This document shows, in pieces, positions 12,215 through 22,474 of a DNA stretch of 64,000 nt (positions within the stretch are counted from its first letter, which is position 1; every line of letters begins with the position of its first letter). This stretch comes from Epichloe hybrida. Taxonomy: Eukaryota > Ascomycota > Sordariomycetes > Hypocreales > Clavicipitaceae. The notes beneath the pieces are model-generated. The model was given only the letters and a program-made list of their open reading frames with translations, did not search any database and had not been told where the DNA came from. A program made the position numbers and the translations under genes. Location of the stretch: the NCBI GenBank assembly GCA_019022495.1, contig JAFEKR010000004.1, positions 310,001 through 374,000 of the forward strand. Reading direction: 5' to 3'.

Positions 12215-13330
12215 ATAATATACTAGTATAAATTAGAGAAGACATAGTTAAGAAAGTAAGATATAACTTATAAATTAGCTTCTTTTCTAGTATCCTTAGG
12301 GAGGGAGGTATATATATAATTAAAGAGAATATCTTAGGTTTTAAATCCCTTTAATTAATCTTAATATTTTACTATAATATTAGTAGTAAATAAAAAGGTA
12401 AAGGAAATAGAGAAATTATAAAGGTTTAAAGAATTATAAGTAAAGCTATTATCTTTATCTCTTAGTAAGTTTAATTAAATAATTAAGGATAGGTTAAGTT
12501 AGTTACTAACTAAGCCTTAATTATTTAATAAACACACTTCTAAGGGTTTATTTATATAATAAATATACTAATTAAGTAAATAAAGATAAGTTAGGTTAGT
12601 TACTAACTAGGCCTTAATTAAGTTAATAAGCTTAGATTTAGTATAAAGCTAGTTATAGTTACTTAAGGTAAAAGAAAAGCTAGAATATATCTCTTTCTTA
12701 GTATATTAGTATTTAAAGTAACCTTTCTTTTTTATAAGGTAAGTTTATAATACTAATACCTCTTTTATAAAACCTTACTAATCTATAGTATTTATAAAGA
12801 TAACTACTAACTAATATAGGATTTATAAAATACTATTAACTTATATATAGGGTTTTTTAGGATAAACTAAAGTATATATAATTATTATATATTCTAGTTT
12901 ATTTAAGTAAGTAAAAAAGGGATTAAATAGAAGCAAAGAGAGTATACTATTTATTATAGGAAAAAGGGCCTTAATTAGGGCTATTAGTAAAGAGGCTACA
13001 TATGCTAATGCTAATCGTAGCGTAGTTAGGCTAGATATATAGGTCTGTGATATAACGCGCCTAGCTAATCAGAGGCGCGTAGCCTTGTTAATATCATGCT
13101 TGTTCTAACAATTTACTACTCTTAATATATTTATACTAGTTATAGGTTTAAAATATTACCAAGTCTAAAATATTTTTTTCTTATCCTTATTTTCTAGAAT
13201 AATTTAATCAAATGTCATAACTAAGGTTAGGGAGTTCAAATGAAGTAAAGACTTAGGTTCTTAGTTATAGCTAGAGAGCTACTACTTAGGTATAAGTATA
13301 TAAAAGTCTTAAACTCTAACTTACTATATA
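12215..13330. other. AT-rich intergenic stretch, no gene seen
   Basis: Strongly AT-rich sequence between copia A and the gene island. No open frame or transposon motif could be recognised; it may be host DNA or an older repeat degraded beyond recognition. It contains the direct repeat listed separately and a small inverted repeat (ACGCGCC at 13055-13061, GGCGCGT at 13074-13080). Confidence 0.5.
12483..12632 (+). repeat. Two-copy direct repeat of about 50 bp
   Basis: Two copies with consensus GATARGTTARGTTAGTTACT followed by AACTARGCCTTAATTA begin near 12486 and 12586, about 100 bp apart and separated by unrelated AT-rich sequence. Most differences are transitions. Function unknown. Confidence 0.6.
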
Positions 13331-13632
13331 CCTTATAATGTGAGGCGCTGTGTACGGGGCCTGATAGAGACTAAGGAGGCGACAGGCCTTATAACCGATT
13401 GTAAGGTGCAATTTTAAGATTACACTGTAACCCCACAGCAACTGCCGACCGCGTCAACCGCCCTACTCACGACATAACAGCCAAAATCCGTTCCTCCGGC
13501 TCACCCATTCCTGTCCTGACCCGCCGTCATCGTCCTTACGAAAGAGAGGCACGGCCAAGGTGCCAAGGTGACCAAGCAGGCAGACCAGTCTCATATGCCA
13601 TTTCAGATCTTTACCTGCGCAACCCGTAACTA

Positions 13633-13654
13633 GCGACGTGACGCGACGTGACGC
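13633..13654 (+). promoter_or_regulatory. Tandem GCGACGTGAC motif upstream of the kinase-like gene
   Basis: Two perfect head-to-tail copies of GCGACGTGAC about 180 bp before the start codon. Each has an ACGT core of the kind bound by bZIP proteins. That this is a regulatory site is inference; the repeat and its position are seen directly. Confidence 0.3.
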
Positions 13655-13828
13655 TCCTGCTCTCAAATTATCTCGCGAACGACAAGAGCATCATTCGCCG
13701 GGTCTAGCCTGGTCACCCGGCCTTGCGGTCCTACTCGCCACTCCCGTTCGTTACATCCACGAGACCTTCAAGGATTGCTTACCATCTCTCCCCCGAAACC
13801 CTCCACAGCACCCTCACATTTCGTCGTC

Positions 13829-15408
13829 ATGACGAATACATTACAACTCTCAACACTGGGTCCAGTCACACTTGAATGGGCCCTCGCCGAGGAAAGGAAT
13901 GTCGTCAAATGGGCCACCTACGAGCCCGCCACTGAAAATTTCATCAAAGATCTCTGGTCACAAAAGGACACTCTCGAGAAACTAATCAGATACCATATGA
14001 ACCTGGGGATGCGGTACGAATGCAACGTGCTGCCGCCCCAGAACTGGATCCAAGGCGGTTTCAATATCTGCGTTTTTGCGGAGGTCAGCAGCATTGCAGG
14101 TAACAAAACCTCCCAGATTATCCTTCGCTGTCCTAAGCCACATAAACTCGCCGAGGATCGATATCCTGGGACTATTGATGAGAAAATGGGCTGCGAGGTC
14201 GGGGCGTATGCTTGGGTTCAGGATAAATGCCCAGAGATACGCATACCACACCTCTTTGGCTTCGGTTTAAGCAACGGTCAACATGTAAGTCGCACATTCC
14301 CCTTTCTTGCGCCATGGCATGTTTTGATGTCAGGAAGTTTACCCACTCAAAAAATATGCCACTGCTCGCCCGGATCGTTCGACGCTGCTGGCGCCTCGTC
14401 TACGGCCTTTTTCGACTTCCGCTCCTTTCCGAATACATCCAGAGCTATCCAGACTGCAGTCTTACTTCAGCGTACATGTTGCTCGAATACCTTGGACCGG
14501 ATACTGGCCGCATGCTCTCCGATACCTTCGATGCTGAACGGGGAGACTTGGAGAAAAGACAGCGGCTGTTCAAAGGCATTTCTCGAATCATTCTCTCGTT
14601 AGCAAAGATCCCGCAGTCGAGGATCGGGTCTTTTTGCTTTAACAACAACGGGATCGTCACGCTAACAAACCGACCTCTCTGCTGCTCGACCATGATCCTT
14701 GAGAATGATACTGGCGCTAGGTCTATGCAAAGGAGCAACACTTATACGTGTACCGATGCTTATGTTTCAGACATGCTTGACCTTCATGATCAACGATTTT
14801 TAAGCGAGCCGAACGCGGTTCAAGACGAACAAGATTGCTATTTCCAGATGTCGATCAAGTCTCTCCTCCGACTCTATGCTCATTCCTTTATTCAAAAACA
14901 ATTCCGACAAGGTCCATTCCTCCTTCAGCTAACCGATTTCCACGCAAGCAATCTACTAGTTGACCAGGATTGGAACGTTACAGGCTTAATAGACCTTGAG
15001 TGGATCTGCGCTCTCCCTTCTGAGATGCTCCAGGTACCATACTGGCTAACCGGTCAGGCAATTGATGGGCTCAAGGGCGAGAGTCTCACGGAATTCAACC
15101 AGGTCCGACAAGAATTCTTACGCGTATTCGAAGAAGAGGAGTCGTCATTTCGCGATCATGCTTTTAATTTGACCCAGGTGATGCGAGAGATATGGGATTC
15201 AAAGGGAGTGTGGTTTTGGTATTGTCTATCTTCTGTTAATGCCATGTACTTCCTCCTCGAGGCGCATATATTGCCGGCGGGATCCCTGTCGCCAGAGGTC
15301 GAGAGAATCCTCTCAAAATTCTGGAGTCGAGATTCAGAAGCCATTGTAAAGGCGAAGGTCGAAGATCGGAAGGCGTACGAGAAGGAGGTCCGCAGGTTGT
15401 TTCTGTAA
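13829..15408 (+). CDS. Fungal phosphotransferase (aminoglycoside phosphotransferase/choline kinase-like) family protein
   Basis: The one convincing host gene: two exons, 13829-14284 and 14338-15408, giving 508 residues. The start is the first ATG of the frame, after a pyrimidine-rich leader; the frame stays open upstream but only with a TTG. The protein resembles the large family of uncharacterised fungal APH-fold proteins (PF01636). An N-terminal segment has an NxxxF stretch and an ILRCPKP strand. A GFGLSNGQ/FTHSKN hinge lies across the intron. A catalytic-loop-like LTDFHASNLLVD segment (about residues 350-361) and the metal-binding-like LIDLEW segment (about 369-374) follow. The usual HxDxxxxN Asp position of kinases is replaced: the loop reads TDFHASN, as is common in this fungal subgroup. 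No signal peptide or membrane segment is evident, so cytosolic. The substrate is unknown and true kinase activity unproven. There are no in-frame stops and GC is normal, in contrast to both flanks. Confidence 0.88.
14285..14337 (+). other. Predicted 53-bp spliceosomal intron in the kinase-like gene
   Basis: Donor GTAAGT directly follows the His codon of GFGLSNGQH, and the acceptor GAAG ends at 14337. Removing 53 bp joins the two open frames in phase 0 and restores the family hinge GQ-FT. A better-looking CAG ends at 14333 but would put the second exon in the wrong frame. The length is typical for filamentous ascomycetes. Confidence 0.8.
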
Positions 15409-15647
15409 ATTATGAAAGAATGTGGGAGGCCAAGCAATGTGCCCTCGGCAGTGCAAGAAAAAAGAGCTGCCCGGAGGCTCAGGTTGATGGACGGGAAGCC
15501 ATTATCCAAAGTAGGTGAAAGATGGCTTTAACATAGTCAGTCCTCTTGAAGAAGAAAAGAATAGGCAGGAGTAATACCCTATTTAAAAGGAGCGTGTAGT
15601 TCCCTAGTAACGCCTGTTACCGTAAGAGTAGATCGTCTCCTATTTGA
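15409..15647. other. 3' flank of the kinase-like gene, no gene seen
   Basis: Balanced-GC sequence after the stop codon, turning more AT-rich from about 15540. It probably holds the 3' untranslated region and terminator of the kinase-like gene. No further coding frame is supported. Confidence 0.4.
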
Positions 15648-15861
15648 CTACTTCTTAGCAGCCTCTCTCTCCGCAGCCTGTTTCTGGGCGGCCTCCCTGT
15701 TCTCCTCCCTTTTTTTTCTGGGCCCGGAGGCCAGAAGATATCACTGTGCTAATGTCGGATGCCTTTTTCTGGCCTCCACCCGTGGCATATCCAACATCGG
15801 CCTCCTCAACAACGCCGCTGTATTCTCCAGAGGAGTGACTATCCTTAACTTCGCCAGACAT
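15648..15861 (-). CDS. Possible small hydrophilic protein, doubtful and perhaps frameshifted
   Basis: A minus-strand frame begins with ATG at 15861 (MSGEVKDSHSSGEYSG...) and stays open to 15655 (68 residues from this ATG, more with an upstream ATG). Its first 40 residues are acidic and Gly/Ser-rich. Across a run of eight A (minus strand, near 15710) a different frame gives a helical Glu/Ala/Lys-rich tail (REENREAAQKQAAEREAAKK) ending in TAG at 15648-15650. This suggests either a one-base slip or a small missed intron. The opposite orientation places it tail-to-tail with the kinase-like gene. No family recognised. It lies in the balanced-GC island, which favours a real or recently lost gene. 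Confidence 0.35.
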
Positions 15862-16236
15862 TAGTAGTAATTCTATGGGGCGGGTAGGCAAATATGTGGG
15901 AGAGTAACTCGGAACGCAGGCGTTCTTAATATGTTAAAATAAATGTAAATGACAAGCCTAATAGTTTGTGAATGAAGTCGAGATGATTAAACTAGAGGAC
16001 GGAGTAGAGAGTAAACGCATGGGCGTGGGCTAGTACCAAGGCTGCAATACCGGCCCTCCATCACAGATACATAGTGACACGTGTACACGTGCGTGCGTCT
16101 TTTATTCTCGGGGTCAGAGGGGCAGACTAACGGCATGTTCCCACATTGGAGCTGTTAGACCGCGAATGTTAGACCGCGTTACTAGGGTTTAATGTGACCG
16201 CATTTATTAAGTTATCTAACCCTATAAGAGGGTGTA
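15862..16236. other. Intergenic sequence up to the Tc1/mariner element
   Basis: Mixed composition, falling from balanced GC to AT-rich. It could be the promoter side of the doubtful minus-strand ORF. It has a short direct repeat (TGTTAGACCGCG twice near 16150-16180) and a palindromic ACACGTGTACACGTGCGTGC stretch near 16078-16097. Nothing coding was seen. Confidence 0.4.
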
Positions 16237-18351
16237 AACTATCTCCTTACATGTAGACACGGTCCACCTTGTGGAGTCACCTCAACGAGGGTCAGTATCC
16301 AATTGGACAGAAGTGGATTAGAGGTACATTCGCTTACATATACGGAGGTCGAAGTCAAAAGTCATGTCCCCTGCACACTGCTGCCTGAGGCACAAGTGTT
16401 ATAGCCTAAGGCACACAAATAGCCTAGAATAACACAAACAAAATTAAACTAGGTACCTTAGCCATACAAATTACATATAAAAGTGACTTATCCTAGTTAT
16501 CATTAGATTCTTCCTTTGTATCATTAGAATCCAAGGCATCAAGGTTATCAGGACTATCAGGACTGTCAACCTCGCGATAGTCCAAAATCCACCTTCTTTC
16601 ATCATTAACAGCAGCAGCAGCTTCGTCTTCTAATTCTAACGATTATAAAACAACCCTTTAAACCCTCCGACTGTCAGCTTCGCATTCGCGACCTTCACGA
16701 TAGTTATTATCCCCTTCTAAGCGAATTATTTCCTTAATATAACGAGGAATTCTTTTAATCCAAGCTTGCACCTATTTTTAAGGCATTTCTTCCTATGCTT
16801 TCTCCTAAGCTACTGTAGCTTCTTTCCGATTCTTCGGGGCACCTTTGCGTGTTATCTTTACCTTCAAATACCACTAAGCAGGCTTGATCGCGTTCAAATT
16901 AGGGGAATTCCCTGGCCACAGCAGCTTCTTAACCCCCTAAGTATTATAGACTAACTATTAATAACTATGAGCGTGTAGGGGGGCCTTGTCTTCTTGCACT
17001 ATTATATTTAGCCTCTTTTTCTAACATTCCTTCGCAAAAGGAAGCAGCTTCTGATTTAGAATTTCCTTCTAATATTAGTACTAATCAATCCCCTTATCCC
17101 TCTTCTTCCCTTTTATCTCTTGCTTAAGCTTCCTATTCTTTTTATTCTAATTCTACTATAGCTTCTAACTAGGCTTATTACAAAGCCCTAGCTAGTTAAT
17201 TCCTGTTATTAGAAGCCACTATTTATAACAAGCAGGTTCTAGCTCCTTATTCAATTCTTTAATAACCTAATTAGCTTCCTTCTTCTCTACAATAGTCTCT
17301 GGCTTCTAACAGTGGTAAGGACCCTTCTAATCCTAACTAAACGCAGCCTAGAACATGAACTCCATCAATCCCTTCCATCGCTTGCGAATACAGCTCTTTA
17401 CTAAGCTCTCTATTAGTTGTTGCTACACACAATACCCTCCCCTTTAATACAATAAGATGACTGCCGTTTTATTAGTCTAAATAACATCCTTCCAGTAGTC
17501 AAGGGTCTAGTGACAATAAGCTAGGCAGAATTCTAGCCTGTCTTTCTTTATCTAAGCTATTAGACCTACTTTTCTTATTAGCTTAGTCTTTAAATACCCT
17601 AAACATTTTAAAGTCTATAAGATAGTTAATATTAAAGCCTGAATTCCTTCTTAACTAAGCTTAGTAGCTAGGTTAGCACTACTCTTTTCCTTTCTATAAT
17701 AGTCCCTAGTAACCTTTTTAATAAGCTTAACTTGCAATTCAGGATTATTCACATAAGAAGGTCTTCCAGATTGGCTAGCATTAACCACATACTTTATGTC
17801 AATACAAAGAGGTTAAATTGTATAATCAAATCCTTAATCATAAGCTTAACCAAAGATTTGGCATATAGCCTTCGGACTAATCCCTAGATCATGAGCGATC
17901 TTGTGGTTTGGCAGCCCTTGAGCTTTCATAAGTAACACATAGGCCCTATTAGCTATAGTTAGGGTTTGAGCTATTGTGGAAAGAAGTAAAGAAGGAAGTA
18001 GCTAATTAGGCGAGGGAATCTAGCTAACTTTGGCGATAGTTGCAGTACTAGTGGCAAAAGTGGGTAAAGAGAGGGGAACTAGAGAAGAGGTAAGCCTCTT
18101 ATTTAATTTACCTAGTGAGACTACGACCCCGCTAGCTAATTACGTCCTTAACTGGGGTTGTGTGCAGGGGACACGACTTTTGACTTCGACCTCCGTAAAT
18201 AGGCTAATAATAGATGTACTCCTAATTTTCCTTGTACAAACTATTACACTATACTTTCATATGTTTACAAAGTCACTGACCTTGTGGTAGGGGGCCTATG
18301 GGGCCCCCACCGATCCACAAGGTGGACCGTGTCTACTGTAAGGAGATAGCT
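16237..18351 (-). mobile_element. Tc1/mariner-type DNA transposon, RIP-degraded
   Basis: A 2115-bp element. The ends are inverted repeats of about 37 bp (left CTATCTCCTTACATGTAGAC, right the same with one base missing), extending to the GGTCCACCTTGTGGA block. TA dinucleotides flank it at 16235-16236 and 18352-18353, the target duplication of this superfamily. The interior encodes a minus-strand transposase with many stops. A tandem CAG (Gln/Ala) run is near 16610-16621. Small forward-strand open frames are shadows. Confidence 0.87.
16480..17990 (-). pseudogene. Tc1/mariner (DDE_3-like) transposase remnant
   Basis: Ignoring stops at Gln/Trp-type codons, the minus strand shows an N-terminal helix-turn-helix segment near 17900-17850 (HDLGISPKAI), a SGRPSYV stretch near 17770, and TKPIRKVGLT near 17560. 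A DVI..NKTAV region near 17480 holds the first catalytic position (family form SDE, here Asn). RKRWKGLMEFMF is near 17380, a KAPLHAHSY segment (second Asp region) near 16990-16960, and PGNSPNLNAIKPAW near 16910-16880 (family PGNSPDLNAIEPxW, with the acidic residues altered). The layout matches the long fungal Tc1 transposases. It is inactive through stops and lost acidic residues. Confidence 0.82.
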
Positions 18352-18353
18352 TA

Positions 18354-18489
18354 AATACCTAAGTACCTTAAATATAAGTAAAGTACTTATATAGTACTAA
18401 AATATACTATAAAGTTATAAAGATCTTAGAAAATAACTAGCTAAAAGCAAAGTATTGTTTGCAGTGTAGTTAGTGTAGTAAGTTACTAC
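18354..18489. other. AT-rich flank
   Basis: Short AT-rich stretch between the Tc1 element and the repeat-like end at 18490. No gene or motif recognised. Confidence 0.4.
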
Positions 18490-18531
18490 TAGAGCATTGC
18501 AATACAATACAATACATTACACAATACAATA
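18490..18531. repeat. Possible truncated terminus of a hAT-like element
   Basis: TAGAGCATTGCAATACAATA followed by more AATAC/ATTAC repeats resembles the left end of X3 (CAGAGCATCACATTATATTA). One C-to-T change would make the termini agree. It is cut by the MULE end at 18532. Too short to be certain. Confidence 0.35.
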
Positions 18532-18644
18532 GAGCGTTGCTATTCGGAGCTGTGTTTTCTTGCTACTTAGCGCTGTACTTACATAAGGATTTGTCCTAGC
18601 CGTATTCGGTTAGCTAGATTGATTGCCACACCCTCCCGTAGAAA
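18532..18644 (+). mobile_element. 113-bp terminal fragment of a second MULE copy
   Basis: Starts with the same GAGCGTTGCTATTCGGAGCT terminus as the complete MULE at 8876 and follows its first 113 bp with a few C-to-T and G-to-A changes. It is cut by the gypsy C LTR at 18645. The rest of this copy was not found in the window. Confidence 0.85.
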
Positions 18645-20524
18645 TGTGAGGCCCCACTTATAACACTAGCGCGCTAGCGCACTACTAGGCGGGCGTACCA
18701 CGCCCTAGGGCTAGGTCTATATAACACTAGCAAGTTACTAGCTATAAGCTAGCAACTTATATATATAATACACTTAAACCTAGGAAGCTTTAGTTAATAT
18801 ATAAACACCTCTATATCTCTTACTTAGCTATCTCTTTATTTTTATAATTCTAAAGCTTCTTTTACTAATTACCTAAGAGTAATATAAAAGAGAGAATTAC
18901 TTAATTTACTAAAGTAATACTATATACTCCCTAGGACTTACTAAATAAGGGTAATACTATAGCTAGTAATATACTATATTTTATAAAAACCTTATCTAAG
19001 ACTAAATTCTTTATTATAAGAGTAAAAGAAGTAATAATTTAAAAGTAAATTACTTACCTTAAGTAACTTAAAAAACTATAAAAGTAAGAATAAAAACTTA
19101 CTAAATTACTATAACTTAATAAAGAAGGAAAACTAATAAAAAGAGGTTAAAAAGCTAGTATATTCTTAAGCCTTAGTAATTAAGAAGTTAAGATTTAAAA
19201 TATTATAAAACTTTAATACCTTATAAACTTATAAAAGTATAAGATATAGCTTAATAACCTTAACTATACCTTTAAGGAAGTAAAGAAAAAGTACTATTAT
19301 AATAACTAGAAACCCCTCCCAGGCACGAGGTAAAACTGCTTAAATTATAGATCTCTATTTTTCAACACCTTTTCTAAATATCTAGCCTTTTTCTCTAGCT
19401 TTTTATTTCCTTTCTTTTTCTTACTTTTTCTAAATTCCTTAATATTTTCTTTGGTTTTTTAAATTTCCCTTTTATCTAGAATTTCCTTAGATTTTTAGAT
19501 AGCTATTAGGTTTTATAGCCTCGTGGTTATAGCCCCTAGCTTATAGTTACCCTTAGCTATATTATTTTCTAATTAGTTAGTTATTAATTAGTTAATTAGT
19601 AGCCCTTAACTTACCTATAGATTTGAATTAGAGTGAAGTTAAGTAAGGATAAGTTATGTTTTTTTTTAGGGTTTAAGTTTACCTTAGAGCTTTAAAGGAT
19701 AAGTTATAAGATAAAAGAGATATAAAGAGATAGAATAAATATAGTTGCAGAGAAAGGGGGAATTATGTTAATTTATACTATAAGTAAAACTTAAATAGAT
19801 TTAAGTTTAACTATGGTTACGAATTATAACTATATCTTATGTAATTATAGCTATAAAGTTTATTATAAACTTTATATTAACTTTTTAGCCCTTAAATTTA
19901 TAGCTTAAAGCTTATTCCTTTTATATTTTACCTAATACTATAGTAATTATTAAATTTAGTTATTATATATAGCACTAGCTAGGTATTGCTAGTAATTTTT
20001 TTAGTTCCTTGAAAATTAGATGTATTAGCCACAGCCAATGACCCCCAAAAAAATTAAAAATCAATAATAACTAGAAAATCCTTCTTATACTTAACTATAT
20101 ATATATAAACTACTAGGCTAGATAGGACTAATCTATTAAAGAATAACTAGCTAATAGTTAGGATTACCTTTAGAATAACTAGGATAAGTTTTAATAATAA
20201 ACTTTTATATTACTTAAGGACTTTATAAGTTATAATATATAAATAGCTATATAGCTAGAAAATATAAAGTAAAAGAAAGGCTATAGCCTTATTAAGTTTA
20301 GTATTTACTTAGATTTACTAGAGAAATACTTAGAATAAGCTTCTAAAAAGACTTATACTCTTATATTCTTTATAAAACTTCTTCCTAACTTATAAGACTA
20401 TATTAATTTATATATAAATATTATAGGGATAACCTAAGAAAAGGTTATATAACTTACCTAGTAATTCTAGGAGGCTATATTAAAGAATAAGTAAAAGCTA
20501 AATAAGTTAAAAAAGAAGGGCTTC
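18645..20524 (+). mobile_element. Gypsy C: 5' LTR and part of gag, truncated
   Basis: Starts with the 5' LTR (18645-18846, TGTGAGGCCCC to TTTTATA) followed by internal sequence collinear with gypsy B 39635-40545. Similarity stops near 20524, where the P1 repeat begins. A 752-bp insertion (19312-20063) lies within. The LTR carries about 10 extra bases compared with the other copies (GGCGGGCGTACC region). No pol part is left. Confidence 0.83.
19312..20063. mobile_element. 752-bp insertion in gypsy C with a 13-bp target duplication and A-rich end
   Basis: Absent from gypsy B (near 40082). Flanked by ATAATAACTAGAA at 19299-19311 and 20064-20076. The left end is ACCCCTCCCAGGCACGAGG; the right end is A-rich (CCCCCAAAAAAATTAAAAAT). 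No inverted ends. A long target duplication with an A-rich tail suggests a retroposed LINE or SINE-like copy. The minus strand near 19360-19520 could encode a Lys-rich tail, but stops prevent a confident call. Confidence 0.55.
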
Positions 20525-20937
20525 TCTATCATAGGCTATAAGTTCTTTTCCTTATATTCCTTATTAATTAAATCCCTAATTTACCTTTCTTTTTATTCCT
20601 ATAATTAATATTACGCGTTAATAATTATGTTAAAAGAGAGAGGTTTTAGTATTAGAATAAAGGTAATATTAATCATGTGTTATAGCTATAATTACCTAGT
20701 AAAAGCTTAGGCTACGCGCGTACCTTACACGTGACTTATAACCTAGGTTGTTAATTAGCTAGGAAATGTGGGGCTATAAACGCGTGGCCCCCTTTCCTTC
20801 TAGTATTATAAATTCTAGCTTTTAGCTTCTCTTTTTCTACACACACAACGCAGCCTAGAATAGATAAATCGATGATAATACTATTCTTTGGGCTCACAAC
20901 CTTCTTACATTGAATTCAATACCCTGTGAAACCAACA
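20525..20937 (+). repeat. P1: LTR fragment of the P copia-like family
   Basis: Reverse complement of the sequence starting at 60681; it ends ACCCTGTGAAACCAACA at 20937. It shares with P2 the GAATTCAAT block, the long GGCCCC stretch and the repeated CTCTCTTTTAA region. Only LTR-type sequence is present, so it is a solo or truncated LTR. No clear target duplication could be found at the left end. Confidence 0.7.
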
Positions 20938-21138
20938 CTTAAGGATAAGGATATTATAATAAGGGGATAATAATATTATTTATCTTAGTAAGAGAATTAA
21001 TTAATTTATAAAAGGACTACTTATAGATAAATTCTTTAATAGGAATTCATATACCCTATAAGATTCTTAAGATTACCTTATATTTTGCTTTACCTAAGAT
21101 TATACCTATATTTACTATAAGATAAATTAAACCTTCGC
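20938..21138. other. Unassigned AT-rich spacer
   Basis: About 200 bp between P1 and the 5' end of LINE L1. No similarity to other parts of the window was recognised and there is no gene. Confidence 0.4.
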
Positions 21139-21698
21139 ACAAACTTCCACACCGCTCTAAAGGTCCGGAATTACCTCTAAAATACAAACTATATTAATAT
21201 TTAAATTCCTTGCCTTTATTTACCCCCCCCTATAATATTATATTATAATAAAGCTAGTAGTAAGAGTGTAAATATACCAATAGTAATTAACTTTGGAGAA
21301 AGGGGGCTAGTATAAAGCTACTACTACCTAAATATAGGAATAGGATAGTTTAATATTTAAAGTAATAAGAATAACCTTATAATAAACTAGATCTAATTTA
21401 AATATCTAGATAATATAAAATACTATAATAAAATTATAAGCCTTATCCCTAGTAATAAAGTTACTTAGGTATAGTATATTACTAAAGCTATTACTAGATA
21501 GGTAGTAAACTATACCCAGAGCTTTGCACTACACTACACTACATTGTGTAGTATTTGTAGTGTAGTGTAGTATACTACACTACATTACATACTACACTAC
21601 ACTACACACTACACTACAAGGGAATTTTTTTACTACACTACACTACATGTAGTATTTTGTAGTATTTGTAGTATTTGTAATTTTTAGTAATATAATTA

Positions 21699-21895
21699 CT
21701 TATAATAGCTTATAATAGCTTATAATAGCTTATAATAGCTTATAATAGCTTATAATAGCTTATAATAGCTTATAATAGCTTATAATGGCTTATAATAGCT
21801 TATAATGGCTTATAATAGCTTATAATGGCTTATAATAGCTTATAATGGCTTATAATAGCTTATAATGGCTTATAATAGCTTATAGTTTATAAGCT
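21699..21895 (+). repeat. 10-bp tandem array (TATAATAGCT)n in X1
   Basis: About 19 copies of TATAATAGCT. In the second half every other copy is TATAATGGCT, which makes a 20-bp higher-order unit. The same unit, reversed and degraded, occurs in X4 (54187-54300). Confidence 0.95.
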
Positions 21896-22107
21896 ACTAT
21901 AAGCTATAATAAATTATATTAACTTATAATATTATTAGTGTTAAAGTTTAATTAAAATTAAATAGTAAATAAGTAACTAAAATATAAATATAAATAAGTA
22001 TAAGGAAATTACTATAGAAGAAGCTATACTTTTTAATTACTTAGTATTTTAAGCTTTTTAAATATATTAATAAAATAAAATACTTTTCTTTCTTATATTT
22101 TTTAAAA

Positions 22108-22398
22108 TAATAATAATAGTAATAATAGTAATAATAGTAATAATAGTAATAATAGTAATAATAGTAATAATAGTAATAATAGTAATAATAGTAATAATAG
22201 TAATAATAGTAATAATAGTAATAATAGTAATAATAGTAATAACAGTAATAATAGTAATAATAGTAATAATAGTAATAATAGTAATAATAGTAATAATAGT
22301 AATAATAGTAATAATAGTAATAATAGTAGTAGTAGTAGTAATAGTAGTAATAGTAATAATAGTAGTAGTAGTAGTAATAGTAGTAATAGTAATAATAA
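22108..22398 (+). repeat. 9-bp tandem array (AATAATAGT)n in X1
   Basis: About 30 copies of AATAATAGT, interrupted near its right end by AGT-rich variants. The reverse complement array lies at 60270-60615 in X2. Confidence 0.95.
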
Positions 22399-22474
22399 AT
22401 TTAATATCTCTTTTTAAGAAATAATTCTATAACTAATTAAAAAAAAGTATAAACTCTAAGTAAAAGGCAACTAT

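Noticed and set aside
13055..13080. Hairpin ACGCGCC/GGCGCGT as terminator or small RNA
   Set aside because: Stem of only seven pairs, not followed by a T run, and rho-independent terminators do not apply in a fungal nucleus.
13775..13828. Upstream extension of the kinase-like gene
   Set aside because: The upstream in-frame start would be TTG; the first ATG is at 13829 after a pyrimidine-rich leader.
13463..14251. Minus-strand open frames opposite the kinase-like gene
   Set aside because: The plus-strand frames join across a good intron into a family-like protein; the minus-strand ones have no such support.
14331..14333. CAG acceptor for the intron
   Set aside because: It puts exon 2 out of frame; the acceptor ending at 14337 keeps the frame and restores the family hinge.
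16766..18290. Plus-strand open frames in the Tc1 element
   Set aside because: The transposase is on the minus strand; these are composition-driven shadows.
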